Positions 20,622 to 32,876 of a DNA stretch of 64,000 nt are shown in pieces. The DNA lies in contig QANU01063906.1 of the NCBI GenBank assembly GCA_003254905.1, positions 5,001 through 69,000 on the forward strand. Direction: 5' to 3'. A program made the translations under genes and the position numbers. This stretch comes from Nissolia schottii (lineage: Eukaryota; Streptophyta; Magnoliopsida; Fabales; Fabaceae). The notes beneath the pieces were generated by a model. That model saw only the letters and a program-made list of their open reading frames with translations. It was not told the origin of the DNA and did no database searches. How positions within the stretch are numbered: position 1 is the stretch's first letter; the number at the start of each line of letters is the position of its first letter.

Positions 20622-22570
20622 ATGATTGTCTGGATTTGTTGGTGCTGTTTGTGATTCTGTTAGAAGTTGGGATAGCCTAAGCTGAAACTAAGGCTATGAC
20701 ACGTTTTTGAAGGAATCTGTATGCTGAGATTTTTATCATGAAAAACTAATGTTATTTTTGGATTCTACATGAAAAATTGAGTGGGGATGTCAAGTTTTGT
20801 GATTTTTGGAGTCCCCAATGAATTTCTCAGCAAACAGGCAGAAAGTAGGGTTTTTATGAAAAAGGGAAAATAGGAATTTCACGTGTTTGGACTGAAAAAT
20901 AGGCTTTGTTTTCAGAAAATATGGGTTTAGAACTATCAAAAACCTTAAGGGCAAGTCTTGAGTCCATTGGGTTTTTAAGAACAAAAATTCCAAAGAAAAC
21001 AGGACGTTTACGGGGGCGAAATGGAGATTTTGGGAAAAGGGGCAAAACTGGAATTTCGTGCAGCGGGGTTCAAAATCTGAGTTTTTAGACATGAAAAAAT
21101 GATCTTAGGGCTACCAAAAACCTTCGGGTAAGGTCTTGGACCTCTCCGGTTTATGGTCGCTAATTTCTGATAGAAACTAGACGTCTGTTTTGCTAGTTGT
21201 CAGGTTTATGTTTGTTATGTTTAAGGCATGAGATTATGTTCCTTATATGTGAAGTTAGTGATAGTATATAATTGATGGTATGAATTATGTAAAGTTATAG
21301 GTTATATGAGGATACGTTACGCTATGTGAATTATTAGACCGAATTGTGAATTGTTGACTGGAAAATGATGTATGACTTATGTAATGAGTATGTGTCAGGA
21401 AAGGTATACGTAAGGAATTAATAAAAGGAATAGGGTGTGACGTCACTAAGTCCCTAAAAGGAACCAAAGGATAATAATGTTAAAGGAAACCAATCTTTTC
21501 CTAGCTGTGCGGGGAGCCGGCAGGAAAGGCAAGTTGAACCCTGGGATTACCTCGTCCCTAGCATAAGGACGGCGGTAAATCTCCTCACCATCCCTAGCAT
21601 AAGGATGGATACTCCTATCGTGGGCGATGATATTTCGTGGGAAAGAGAACCACTCAGGTTAAGCCCTGCCTGGTCCTCACGATATTGAGACAACGTAGTT
21701 TGTACTGGTTATGGCCACCGCTACGATGGGGTTGAGCTTGAGTATGTGCTCTAAGTGATATACAAACTGTACATAAGTGGATGTGTGAAGAAGCTTATAA
21801 TTAAAATGGGCGTGGTTATAAGTGGACGCGCATGGAAGCTTATTAAGTGATTATATGAACTATGTGATGAGATGTGATTTCGGAAATAAGGTAGAGAACA
21901 AATGACTTAGTTAATGAAGAATAGGTTCCCCAGTCTCATAGTAAATTAGATAAAGCTGCTCAGGCTTAGCACTGATTTTTAATAAATGATAGGGATATAG
22001 TATAACTGTAACACCTAAAAAACCCTGAGCAGCGTGAAGCGTGAAGCGTGAATGAGGATAAGAAATCCCCTAATCCCTAAGGTTTCCCACTGAGAACGTT
22101 ATGTTCTCACCCCACTCATCCATGACTCCAGGATTTGATGAAGAACAAGGAGAGGAGTAGTACAGGGAAAAGACAACCCAAGGCCGGACTGCGGAGAATT
22201 AGACTGATAGCTAGTAGACTGTATATATTTATATGCACTATTATGTGGTATTTGTACTTACTATATGGAATACAACCTATGTATTTATGAATGTATGAAG
22301 GACCAATGTTTGTATCTTGATATGTGCTGAATATATCCATATTCTATTAGCTAAGCATGCTATGTTCCGCTCGCAATGTATGTTCTAACGCGACAAGGCT
22401 CCTAATTTACACTGTGTGTCGTACAAAGAAAATTTAAATGTGGTACATATTTTGGGTAACAATATTTTCTGATGTATAAACGGGATTAATTATCATCCCC
22501 ACCAAAGCAGATAACAACGTAGCTAGCAAACTTGCGACTTAAGCGCAGGCTAGCTAGCTACGGTGTTACA
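20209..22570 (+). mobile_element. Family T LTR, plus-oriented, from the TATA region to the 3' end
   Basis: It begins near a TAAATACC word and then has GCTCTGTCCGATTACACAATC and AAGTGGGTAAACC near 20478. A segment at 20620-21180 has no palindrome words. Then come the hairpin at 22091-22109, ACTCCAG|G near 22127, and an end at GGTGTTACA (22570). It is the same subfamily as the LTR at 23138-45329, whose 29430-30420 segment aligns with it. It abuts the host tandem repeat at 22571. Confidence 0.78.
20586..20614. repeat. (TA)n microsatellite
   Basis: About fourteen TA units inside the plus-oriented LTR. The homologous place near 29770 has only a few units, so the length is variable. Confidence 0.9.
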
Positions 22571-23137
22571 TCCATCACTTCTTGCCATATTCCATAACTC
22601 ATATCATAGTTTATGTTAGAAATCGCCATAAATCATTTGAACATTATACACTTTATGAAACAAAAACCCTAAGGCCATAATACTCATCATGGTCGAATAT
22701 CGTCAAAGGAAACATAAGTTCATCACTTTTTAGTTTAGTCCAAAAACTCATATTATAGTTTATATTGGAGTCAACATAGATTATATGAACATCATCAAAT
22801 AAATAAAAACAAAGCCCTAAGGTCATAAACCTCATAGGGCAGAATATACAAGAAAAGAAACATAATTTTATTACTTCATGGTTTAGTCCAAAACCCCATA
22901 TCATAGTTTATTTTGGATTCACCATAGATCATATGAACATCATCAATTTAATAAACACAAAGCCCCGAGGTCACAATCATCACATGGTCAAATGTACAAG
23001 AAGAGAAATATAAGTTCTTCAATTTTTGGTTTAGTCCAAAAACTCATATCATAGTTTGTATTGGATTCACCATAGATCATATGAAAATTGTCAACTTAAG
23101 AAAAACGAAACCCTAAGGTCACAATCATCAAATGGCC
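22571..23137. repeat. Host tandem repeat, about 148-bp unit, left half
   Basis: The phrases GGTTTAGTCCAAAAACTCATAT and CACCATAGATCATATGAAC recur at about 148-bp intervals (CCAAAA words near 22740, 22887 and 23036). It continues at 45335 on the other side of the large insertion, showing that this was one array. Confidence 0.85.
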
Positions 23138-24992
23138 TGTAACATCCTGTTTGTAGAAATAATTAAACAGGGAAACAAGAACTTTCAGGTTAAGTGTTTG
23201 TAGAAATAATTCTACGCATTTTTACAAATTCAGTAGACACTAGAATAAACCCTTTTTGTTGTCTGAGTATAACCGCGCGTCCAAAGTATCCGTAAAAGGT
23301 ACGGTTACAGACGAGAATTTACAAACACCTCAAATGAACCTAGATTATTACTTAGAAAAATTAGGGGATCAAAAGGACGTGATCGAACTATTTTTAGAAC
23401 ACCCGTACGCAAAGTATTGGGACCGAAAATGATAAAACCGGATTAAAATTGATCTGCCGGAGACCTTTAATTCTCGACCACACAAGTGGCCAAGAAACAA
23501 GGCCATTGCACGGCCATAAGTAGGCCAAATGGCTTGGTCAAAAAGTCCAAGGGTGACTTGAAACACCCTAACTAATTGTTTACCCTTACGTAGTAAACAA
23601 TGCTCACTAGGTTGTTTTCTACCTGGTAGGATACCTTAGTCCATTGTTATCTTTCAAAAATAGTTGCTTAAGAAAATAGGGACCCATTTTAAACTTTTCA
23701 TTTGCATTGAATAATTACTAAAATAGAGTCATGCGTTGGAAAGAACAAGTATAACAAGGCGTATAACAGTGTAGTAATAAAAGTATACCATGTGCATCCA
23801 TGGGGTCCATCATAACAGTCACATAGTGATAAATACAATAAGTAAGATACAAATAACATGTACATAAGCCAAAATACCCTATACATAATCCAAAATACAT
23901 AATATTAAAAGGCAAGGGCTACTGGAATACTACTCAGTATGCCCTTGGCAAAAATCCTGACATCTAGCTATCTCTAAGTCCATATCCTGTCAGAACCGCT
24001 CATGGCTCCGCGGCGGCTCGTCAGCATCCTCAAAACATGAGCCATCATAAGTACCTGAAGTCATAAGGCAGTGGGAGTGAGAACGGTAGGTTCTCAGTGG
24101 AATAACTTTAGTTCTTGAGTCTCGTATCATATTAGGTCGGACTTCAGGCCGATCAGAGATTTCTAAGTGAACATGCATACTAAACATCCTACTGATTATT
24201 ATCTGGCCTACAGTACTGAACGGCTTTATCTACATTACTAAGCGATAGGGGAACTATTCTTGCTTACTAAGTTCTCCTGCTTATTAACATTACGTGTACA
24301 TACATAGCCGTCTCGAGCGTTCTCTTGACGGTACTTACATATCAGCAGTCCCATACATTACAGATATTCCTGCATAACAGAATGAACATATGCATGACAG
24401 AATGAACATACTTTTGGAATATATGTTATTCCCACCATAATAGTGCCCTCTTTTGACAATACTATGACGGAATAACCTCGCACCCTCAGTGTAGGCCCTT
24501 TTTGGACCTTCCTGCGGTGGGCTTCCACCTGTCGCGTGTCATCTCTTGACCCCTTGGCAGTAGGCTGGTATTGTACCCCCACCTTAGCTTGCCCCCTTTC
24601 GACAATGCTAGGCGTGGTAACCGCACACATCCAGATATGCCATATCGACACCACCTGTGGCGGGCTTCCACATTCAGGATGTTCCTCTGACCTCTTGAAG
24701 TGGGATCATTATTTGGCATCTCGTGATCACGGCCTCAGAATTTTCAGCATTTTTCATTCAGCATTTTTCAGCATCTCTTGCTTTTCTGTACCTGCAACAT
24801 GTCATGACTTGTTTCCTATTGTTTATTTCATAGTCTTTACTTATCTCAGAATTACTTCTAATTCTTTAGCTGTCCTTATCAAATGCATGAATGCACATAC
24901 TTCACATATTTCAATTACAAATCCTAGTTATAACATTGAGTGTTAGCCTATGTGCCTCAAGATAGTTTCCATAAGACATTCTGGTCCCAGGC

Positions 24993-25210
24993 CGCTCAGC
25001 GAAAATTACTGTCTGCTCAGCGTTCTGAGCTCATAGCGCTCAGCGCGTAAAGCATTCCGCTCAGCGGTGAGAGTCTTATCGCTCAGCGGTAAGAGTCTCA
25101 TCGCTCAGCGGTTTAACACCTTTTCAAAAATATCTTTCCCGCCTTATCCTTTAAGAAAAATATCTTCCCATCCTTATCCTTATCCGCGGTGAGCTTCAGA
25201 CCGCTCAGCG
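24993..25210. repeat. Palindromic word array (CGCTCAGCG type), left part
   Basis: Words such as CCGCTCAGCG, TGCTCAGCG and TCGCTCAGCGG, about nine in 218 bp. The right part of the same array lies at 28204-28226 beyond a nested LTR. Confidence 0.85.
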
Positions 25211-25215
25211 GTAAC

Positions 25216-28203
25216 TGAAACACCCTAGCTAACTGTTTACCCGTACGTAGTAAACAATGCTCACTAGGTTGTTATCTACTCGGCCGCAATACCTTAGTTC
25301 ATAGTTATCTTTCAAAAATAGTGGCTTAAGAAAATAAGGGCCAATTTTAAAACTTTTCATTTACATTGGATAAACACTAAAATAGAGCCATGCGTCAGAA
25401 AGAATAATATAACCAAACGTATAACAGTATATTAATAAAGCATTTATTATACATTCATGTGGTCCATCATATCCGTCACATAGTTGTATATACAGTAAGT
25501 AAGCTACACATACCATGTACATAAACTGAAATATCATCTACAGAATCCAAAATATATAACATCAGAATACAAGGCTACTGGAATATTACTCAGTAGGCCT
25601 TTGGTAAAAATCCTGGCATCCAGCTTTCTAAGTCCATCTACTATCACGGCCGCTCATGGTGCTGCGGCGGCTTATCAGCATTCACAAAGTATGAGGCATC
25701 TTCGGTACCTGAAGTCATAAAACAGTGGGGATGAGAACGGTAGGTTCTCAGTGGAAATAACTTTAGTTCCTGAGTCTCGTATCAGATTATGTCGGACTTC
25801 AGGCCGCTCAGAGATCTCTAAGTGAACATACATACTAAACAGCCTACCATTTTTTATCTGGCCTATCTNNNNNNNNNNNNNNNNNNNNNNNNNNNNNNNN
25901 NNNNNNNNNNNNNNNNNNNNNNNNNNNNNNNNNNNNNNNNNNNNNNNNNNNNNNNNNNNNNNNNNNNNNNNNNNNNNNNNNNNNNNNNNNNNNNNNNNNN
26001 NNNNNNNNNNNNNNNNNNNNNNNNNNNNNNNNNNNNNNNNNNNNNNNNNNNNNNNNNNNNNNNNNNNNNNNNNNNNNNNNNNNNNNNNNNNNNNNNNNNN
26101 NNNNNNNNNNNNNNNNNNNNNNNNNNNNNNNNNNNNNNNNNNNNNNNNNNNNNNNNNNNNNNNNNNNNNNNNNNNNNNNNNNNNNNNNNNNNNNNNNNNN
26201 NNNNNNNNNNNNNNNNNNNNNNNNNNNNNNNNNNNNNNNNNNNNNNNNNNNNNNNNNNNNNNNNNNNNNNNNNNNNNNNNNNNNNNNNNNNNNNNNNNNN
26301 NNNNNNNNNNNNNNNNNNNNNNNNNNNNNNNNNNNNNNNNNNNNNNNNNNNNNNNNNNNNNNNNNNNNNNNNNNNNNNNNNNNNNNNNNNNNNNNNNNNN
26401 NNNNNNNNNNNNNNNNNNNNNNNNNNNNNNNNNNNNNNNNNNNNNNNNNNNNNNNNNNNNNNNNNNNNNNNNNNNNNNNNNNNNNNNNNNNNNNNNNNNN
26501 NNNNNNNNNNNNNNNNNNNNNNNNNNNNNNNNNNNNNNNNNNNNNNNNNNNNNNNNNNNNNNNNNNNNNNNNNNNNNNNNNNNNNNNNNNNNNNNNNNNN
26601 NNNNNNNNNNNNNNNNNNNNNNNNNNNNNNNNNNNNNNNNNNNNNNNNNNNNNNNNNNNNNNNNNNNNNNNNNNNNNNNNNNNNNNNNNNNNNNNNNNNN
26701 NNNNNNNNNNNNNNNNNNNNNNNNNNNNNNNNNNNNNNNNNNNNNNNNNNNNNNNNNNNNNNNNNNNNNNNNNNNNNNNNNNNNNNNNNNNNNNNNNNNN
26801 NNNNNNNNNNNNNNNNNNNNNNNNNNNNNNNNNNNNNNNNCTAACATACATAGGCAAACATAAACAAGCATACATAGAAACCTACACATACACACATACG
26901 CACATCCAATCACCAAAGAGGTGAGAAAACTAGAGTTACCCACCTGTGGGAGAGCTGTCCGGTGAGGAAAAGTGTAGGGGAAGTCATCCTGTGCTCGGCC
27001 GCTCAGCGGGAAAGTCACAGCGTCCAAAAATAGAATTTCTTTTCTCAGTGCTTACTGAGACTTCCTACACAATTCCAACCAACACAGTTATATTTTCCTA
27101 ACCTCAATATTTCTACAAATCCTTCAAGCATCATTAACTCCCTATTTTTCCTATAATATTTCTAATTTTTCCTACTCAAAAATACATACATAAATATACA
27201 GTTAAAAATCTCATAGACAGGGGTGATCGGACTACCCACCTCCAAATCCAGTTTGGAAACGGTAGAAGTGAAGAGAAAATTTTCCTGAGCACTTCCATGA
27301 CGATCTTGCTATTTTTCCGGTGTCCGGCAACATCACAGCAGTACACGAACGACCAACCAAAAAGAAAGAGAACAGAACGAAAAAGAAAGAAAGAAAGTGA
27401 AGTTTACGGCTTCTGAAGGAAAACAAAATGAAAATGGTGTCTTGAGGGGAGAAGGAACGAAAATAAGTGACAAAGAAAGAAAAACAAAGAAAATAAAGAA
27501 AGAAAAAAGAACGAAGAAGAAAGAAACAGGAGCAGTGAAGCATAAACTTCAAATGAAAGAAACAAAGAAAAGGCTTCAGTGGGGGAAAAGGGCAACGAAG
27601 ACCAAGAAACAAATAAAAGAAGGGAATGAAGAATTGTGGTGTCAGGGGCGGCATAAACAGCACCCACCGTCCACACATATATACATATATATAATCTTAT
27701 ACTTTTTCTTACTTTATAATACATATATATTATATATATTATTATTATATTATTATTATTACTATGTACTAAGATTATTATATTATATAATAGTACATTT
27801 TATGTAAATATTTACTATGGATAAACATGATTTTCGTCAGTCCAATTTTGATCATGCTTGATTGCGTTTTGTCGTTCGCAATCTCGGTACTTCGCGTACG
27901 GTCGTCCGAATAATATTCCGGACGCACCCTCGCGTTCTACTAATTTTCCCTTATTAGTAGTTGAGTCTGGTGGGAATATTCGGAGAATTATTATTTTATT
28001 AGTGTATTTTACGGTTACTTTCGGTATCCGGAAATATTCCCGATTGGTCCGAAAATCGTCTTAAAGCTCCAAAAAATTCGTCGGGCCACGAAACCTCCAT
28101 TTTAACTGATTAAAGGTAATAATTTAATTTTCTCGCCTCCCTGATTAACTTATAATTATTTATTATGCTAATTATCCGTACCGTGAAAAAACGGGATGTT
28201 ACA
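25216..28203 (-). mobile_element. Solo LTR of family T, TSD GTAAC, with an assembly gap
   Basis: It starts TGAAACACCCTAGC and ends ACGGGATGTTACA. GTAAC flanks it at 25211-25215 and 28204-28208, inside a CGCTCAGCG array of the host LTR. Length is 2988 bp including 972 N. It has the hairpin at 25732-25750, a CGCTCAGCG word near 27000, GAGTTACCCACC near 26933, a purine-rich stretch (27360-27620) and an AT-rich stretch (27660-27800). No coding region. Confidence 0.92.
25869..26840. other. Assembly gap (972 N)
   Basis: A run of N in the middle of a solo LTR, where its palindrome array would be expected by comparison with other copies. Reading frames that span it have no meaning. Confidence 0.98.
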
Positions 28204-29799
28204 GTAACCGCCAACCGCTCAGCGCTCTAGAGTTCACATTTGAAAAATATGGATGCATTCCGCCAACGATAACTAGGCGAGGCTGAAAACAGAATGCATC
28301 GTTTTCTCCCATCTTTCTCCCCTTTCTCCGATGGATCCTTCTTGAGCTTTTACACATATTCCACACATAAGACTCCTATCTAGTCCAGGTCACAAGACCC
28401 TTCAGAATCATTTTCCTAAGCCCTAGCATAGTTTCTAACATACATAATCATATATTCAAAGAATCACACGCACACACATAATCACATAACCAAGCATCCA
28501 CTATCAAAGAGGTGAGAAACTAGAGTTACCCACTTCCTAAAGAGCTGTTCAGTGATGGAAGAAGGATGAAAGTGAAGCTTTGCTTGCTTGCTTGAGTTCT
28601 TCTTGCCCAGAAGTGAAACAAATTGAAATAGGAAGATGGAGATGTTATGGAACTTAGGTTTCACCAAGTGATGAGGAAGGCAACCTTACGTGCTTGTGCT
28701 GCTCCTTGCTATGCCTATGATTTGGAAATAAGAGAATTCAATAAAGGCAAGGATGGATTCGGGTGGTGAGCTTTAGATGAGCTTTGGAGCTTTAGGTAAC
28801 ATAATTAGGAAGAAACAAATGGAAGAACCTTTGGTGTGTGTGTCTCGTGGGTGAGGGTGGCTGCCGTGTGAGATTTGTGGCCCTTGGCCATCCATGTATT
28901 CATTTTCTATATGTGTTTTTGGTCGTGTTTCCTCATTAACTATTTATGTCTGGAGGTCCTAAAAATATTTTGGACGTACCGTTGTGACCTACTAATTTTT
29001 CTTATTAATATCTAAATCTTTGTCGAGATATTCTCGAATTTATTTTCATATTAATGTATTTTATGGACTCCTTTGAGTCGTGATTAAATTCTAATAATAA
29101 CCGAATATTAACCCGAACTTCACAGGACGCCACGAGATCGCAAAATTATTATTTTTAACTAATATTACAGGGATTAAAGTTAATAATTACATTTTCATTT
29201 TATTTTATTTTATTTTATCTTTTCTTATTAATGTACTCTTAATTAGTTATTATGCGAAATCTTGGTGAAGGGAAAAATCGGGCTGTTACATGACTCATGG
29301 TGGTGAGTCACCATGCATGATGTCATGGATGACATAAGCGAGGGGTAAAATGGTAAATTGGTCCAAGGACATTTTGGGAAAGTGGAATTTCGGCCTTGGC
29401 CTATAAATACCGAAAGGAATCCAAAACTTTGGAGGAAAAATGGAAAATCTTTCCAAAACTCTGTCCGATCACACAATCAACCATTATTCAGTTAAACCGG
29501 AGACCTAGAGACCTCCTACACTAAACCTAGACAAAGTTCTTCAATAACTCCCTAACCTTCACCCACAAATAGAACAAACAGCCCCTGAAATTCTTAGAAG
29601 AAATTTATCCTAAGAAGAACTAGGAAGCACCATGATTCGAGAAAAGGCCACAGGACGCAACAGAAACCGTAGTCGGACGCAAAAACGTGGGTAAACTGAC
29701 TTGTCCACTGTCTATGAGGTTTTTGAAATATGATATATGATGTTAGGATGCCTTTTATGTGACTTTGATTTATATATATGTGGTTGATGATTGTCTGGA

Positions 29800-29853
29800 T
29801 GTAACAACNCTTTGTTTACTACGTACGAGTAAACAGTTAGCTAGGGTGTTTCA
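29800..29853 (+). mobile_element. Gap-collapsed solo LTR of family T, TSD CTGGA
   Basis: TGTAACAAC (the LTR start) is followed by one N and then CTTTGTTTACTACG...GCTAGGGTGTTTCA (the LTR end). CTGGA stands directly before (29795-29799) and after (29854-29858). Only 54 bases remain of an LTR that is normally 2.4-3.3 kb, so the single N at 29809 very likely stands for that missing length. Confidence 0.85.
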
Positions 29854-32213
29854 CTGGATCTGTTGGTCTTGTCTGTTATTTTGTCAGAATTTAGGAAAGC
29901 CTAAGACAGAAATAGGTATATGACACGATTTTGAAGGGATCTGTATTCTGAGATTTTTATCATGAAAAAATAATGTTATTTTTGGATTCTAAAAAATAAT
30001 GTTATTTTTGGATTCTACACAAAAAAAATTGAGTGGGGATGTCAAGTTTTATGATTTTTGGAGTCCCCGATGAATTTCTCAGCAAACAGGCACAAAACAG
30101 GGTTTTTAGAAGATGAGGAATAAACGGGAAATTCATGTTTTGGGCTAAAAAACTAGGTTGATTTTCATGAAATATGGGTTTAGAACTATCAAAAACCTTA
30201 AGGGCAAGTCTTGAGTCCATCGGGTTTTTGAGAATAAAAATTCCAAAGAAAATAGGGCGTTTATGGAGGCGAAATGGTAATTTTGGAACGAGGGGTAAAA
30301 CTGGAATTTCGTGTAGTGGGGTTCAGAATCTGAGTTTTTAGACATGAAAAATGATCTCAGGGCTACCAAAAGCCTTGGGTTAAGGTCTTAGACCTCTCCG
30401 ATTTATGGTCACTAATCTCTAACAGAAACTAGACGTTGTTTTGTTAATTGTGGATTTATATTTGTTAATGTTTATGAAGATGTTAAGCATGAAAATATGT
30501 TCTCTATATGTGTTAAAAATGATGATAGATTTTAGGAGAAACTCTCTTGAAATTGTATATGCGAAACCATGCAGAACATGGAAAATTGCAAGACCTAGAC
30601 CTGAATTTCGTCAGGGGTGGCTGAGCGACCTGACTGAAGATTCAGGGTTTCATAATTTAAAATCAAGCTTTCCTAGATTACTTGCAATCGTTCATGGTAG
30701 TATGGTTTGTTTATTTTCTAGGTAATATTATATGGTTGATGTTTATGAGTTATGTGAAGTTCTATGTTACATGATGTGATATATGATGAAGATGATGATA
30801 TGAGCTATTGAGTTATAATTGCCATGTGTATGAATGCTTGAGATGATGAATTGTGCCTATTATATATGAATTGTGCCTATGATGATGATGATGATGATGG
30901 GAAAAAAACCCTTTAGAAGGGCCGAGGGCTCGGCTTTTGGGGAAGGTCTTAGTCCCGATTGAGTCGTAGGTCCGACCCCAATGCCATCATTTTGATGGTC
31001 ACCTCGGTCGTGGTTGGTGAGAATCCCATGGTCAAAGACCATTCAGTTTAAGCACTGCCTGGCCGCCACGATGCGGGCGGTAAAGTGTGGTTGTAGCGGT
31101 GTGGCCGCAGCTACAAGGGACGAGGGCGGAACCGCTAATAAGGCTTGCCTTATACCGTGGGAGGAAAAATGATTTTTCAGAAAATGATGATTTTGATACA
31201 GTATTGTAGCTATGTGAATTATGTGACAATATGTGATTGACGCTCACCAAAACGTCGTTAGATTTTAGTGCGCGATCAAATAATAATTTATAAACCAAGT
31301 AAACCCCAAAAGCGTAGTAAAGGGGGTTAACCTAGGTCGTTTCCCAAAGAAGCAATTTAGAACCAAATCAAAGTTAAGTAAATCAGGGGGGTTTTGTTTG
31401 ATGAATTTAAAAGCGATTAAACGAGAGTAAGACAACAATGATAAAAGCAATATCCTGCATACGGCATTACTAGATTAAGGATTAATCATCATCGGTTCCT
31501 GATTAATTATTCATGAAAGGAGATGTTGTTTATTAGTTGAAATCTCTAACTAATATGCAATTTACTTAAGAGACTACGATCGTCAATCCCTTAAGCATTT
31601 ATTAATACAAGTATTAAAACCAAGATCTCAGCATTAAAACCCATATTAATTAAGCACCAATTGCACAACCTAATCAAATCTGATTAGTTCTCCAAAAGTT
31701 CCTTAATCATAGTTTAATAAATCCTACAATTGTCAAGATTCATTAACTTGGATTAACCTTAACTAATAACATGCAATCGCTATATCATTAATTTAGGGTA
31801 GAACAAGACATGAACAATCATTAAGCGCAAGACCTCAAATTAATTTTAATCTAGAGTTACCACATGCAAGATATTAAGAAACTACTCCTCCATGATTGGA
31901 GGATTAAAACTCATAACAAGTAAAGAGAAAGCAATAGTAAATAAAGAGAATGAAAGAGTAAATGGCAATGAAAAGAGTGAATGAAAATGGAAGATTAGAA
32001 CAATAGAACCTGGATTAAATTCGGCAGAGCTTCGCTTACAGTTGTTGAAAGGAAAAGACTTCTAACAAAGCACTTACTAACATAAACCTAAAGTTCTTAA
32101 AAGAGAAATGTAAAAAGTGGAGAAATATGAAAGGAAAAGGTGGAGTTCTTGGCCTAAGAGAACTTAGGGGGAGGGTGGAAGAGGATGATGGAAAAATGAA
32201 TGCCTTGGCCTCC

Positions 32214-32221
32214 TATTTATA
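32214..32221 (-). promoter_or_regulatory. Probable TATA box of the Athila LTR
   Basis: TATAAATA on the minus strand within GGCCTATAAATAGGAGG. It lies right after the palindrome array in element sense. Confidence 0.6.
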
Positions 32222-32230
32222 GGCCAAGGT

Positions 32231-32582
32231 TCGACAGGATCACTCAGCAGCTCGAACCGCTCAGCAGTTTAGCACCGCTGCTGAGCGATGTAAGCACTTA
32301 CGCTGAGCGATAGAGGCGGCTGGCGCTGAGCGGCTAAGTCAATTTAGGCGGCTTACGCGGCTTCATTAAATGCTCCGGTCAGCTTTAGCAGGGCGGCGCC
32401 GAAATCTGAGCTGGCTCCAGGCTGGCGCATTAAATGTGCCGGTGCAAGTTGGTACTTTCGCTGAGCGAAAAGAGGTTCACCGCTGAGCGCTAAGGTCAGT
32501 ATCGTTGAGCGGTAGCTTCTTATGCGCTGAGCGCTGGTTGCTGTTTTCGCTGAGCGCTCCTTGTTTATCCGCTGAGCGATGT
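32231..32582. repeat. Palindromic word array (CGCTGAGCG type) in the Athila LTR
   Basis: About twelve words: CGCTGAGCG mostly, with CGCTCAGC variants nearest the TATA box. Repeated at 43971-44293 in the other LTR, where the array is slightly shorter. The same word occurs in family T LTRs of this window. Confidence 0.88.
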
Positions 32583-32876
32583 TGCTTAAATTCTCCATCT
32601 TGCTTCTTTTCTTCTTTTGTCCTTGGTCACATCTTCTCTTCACATCTTCAATGATCTTCTTGATCACTCATTTCCTGAAATTTCATAATAGAAAACTACA
32701 AAAGAGATATTAAGTATCTAGGGTTAAATTAATGTTTAAACTTTGCCGTTTTTCTTAATTTCTCTCAAAAGAGGCTAATGTGCAAAAACATATTGATTAC
32801 ATATTAATCCCACACAATTTTAGTATGAATTGCTCATTTATAGAGTAATAAGATAGGGTACAAAATCTACTTATCA

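Larger units (their letters stand above)
23559..29290 (-). mobile_element. Solo LTR of family T, TSD TGACT, with another LTR inside
   Basis: It starts TGAAACACCCTAAC and ends AATCGGGCTGTTACA. TGACT flanks it at 23554-23558 and 29291-29295. Without the nested LTR at 25216-28203 it is about 2.74 kb. It carries the hairpin at 24078-24096, a CGCTCAGCG array at 24993-25210 that continues at 28204-28226, AGAGTTACCCACTTCC near 28515, and a U3 region to the end. No coding region. Confidence 0.92.
31238..32876 (-). repeat. Athila 3' LTR (1639 bp)
   Basis: In element sense it begins TGATAAGTAG and ends GGTGAGCGTCA. A palindrome-word array (32231-32582) lies just upstream, in element sense, of the TATA box at 32214-32221. 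The 88% of the LTR without the array is ordinary AT-rich sequence. Confidence 0.93.

Noticed and set aside
25675-27027. Long open frames of 340-450 codons on both strands
   Set aside because: They exist only because the 972-base N run has no stop codons.
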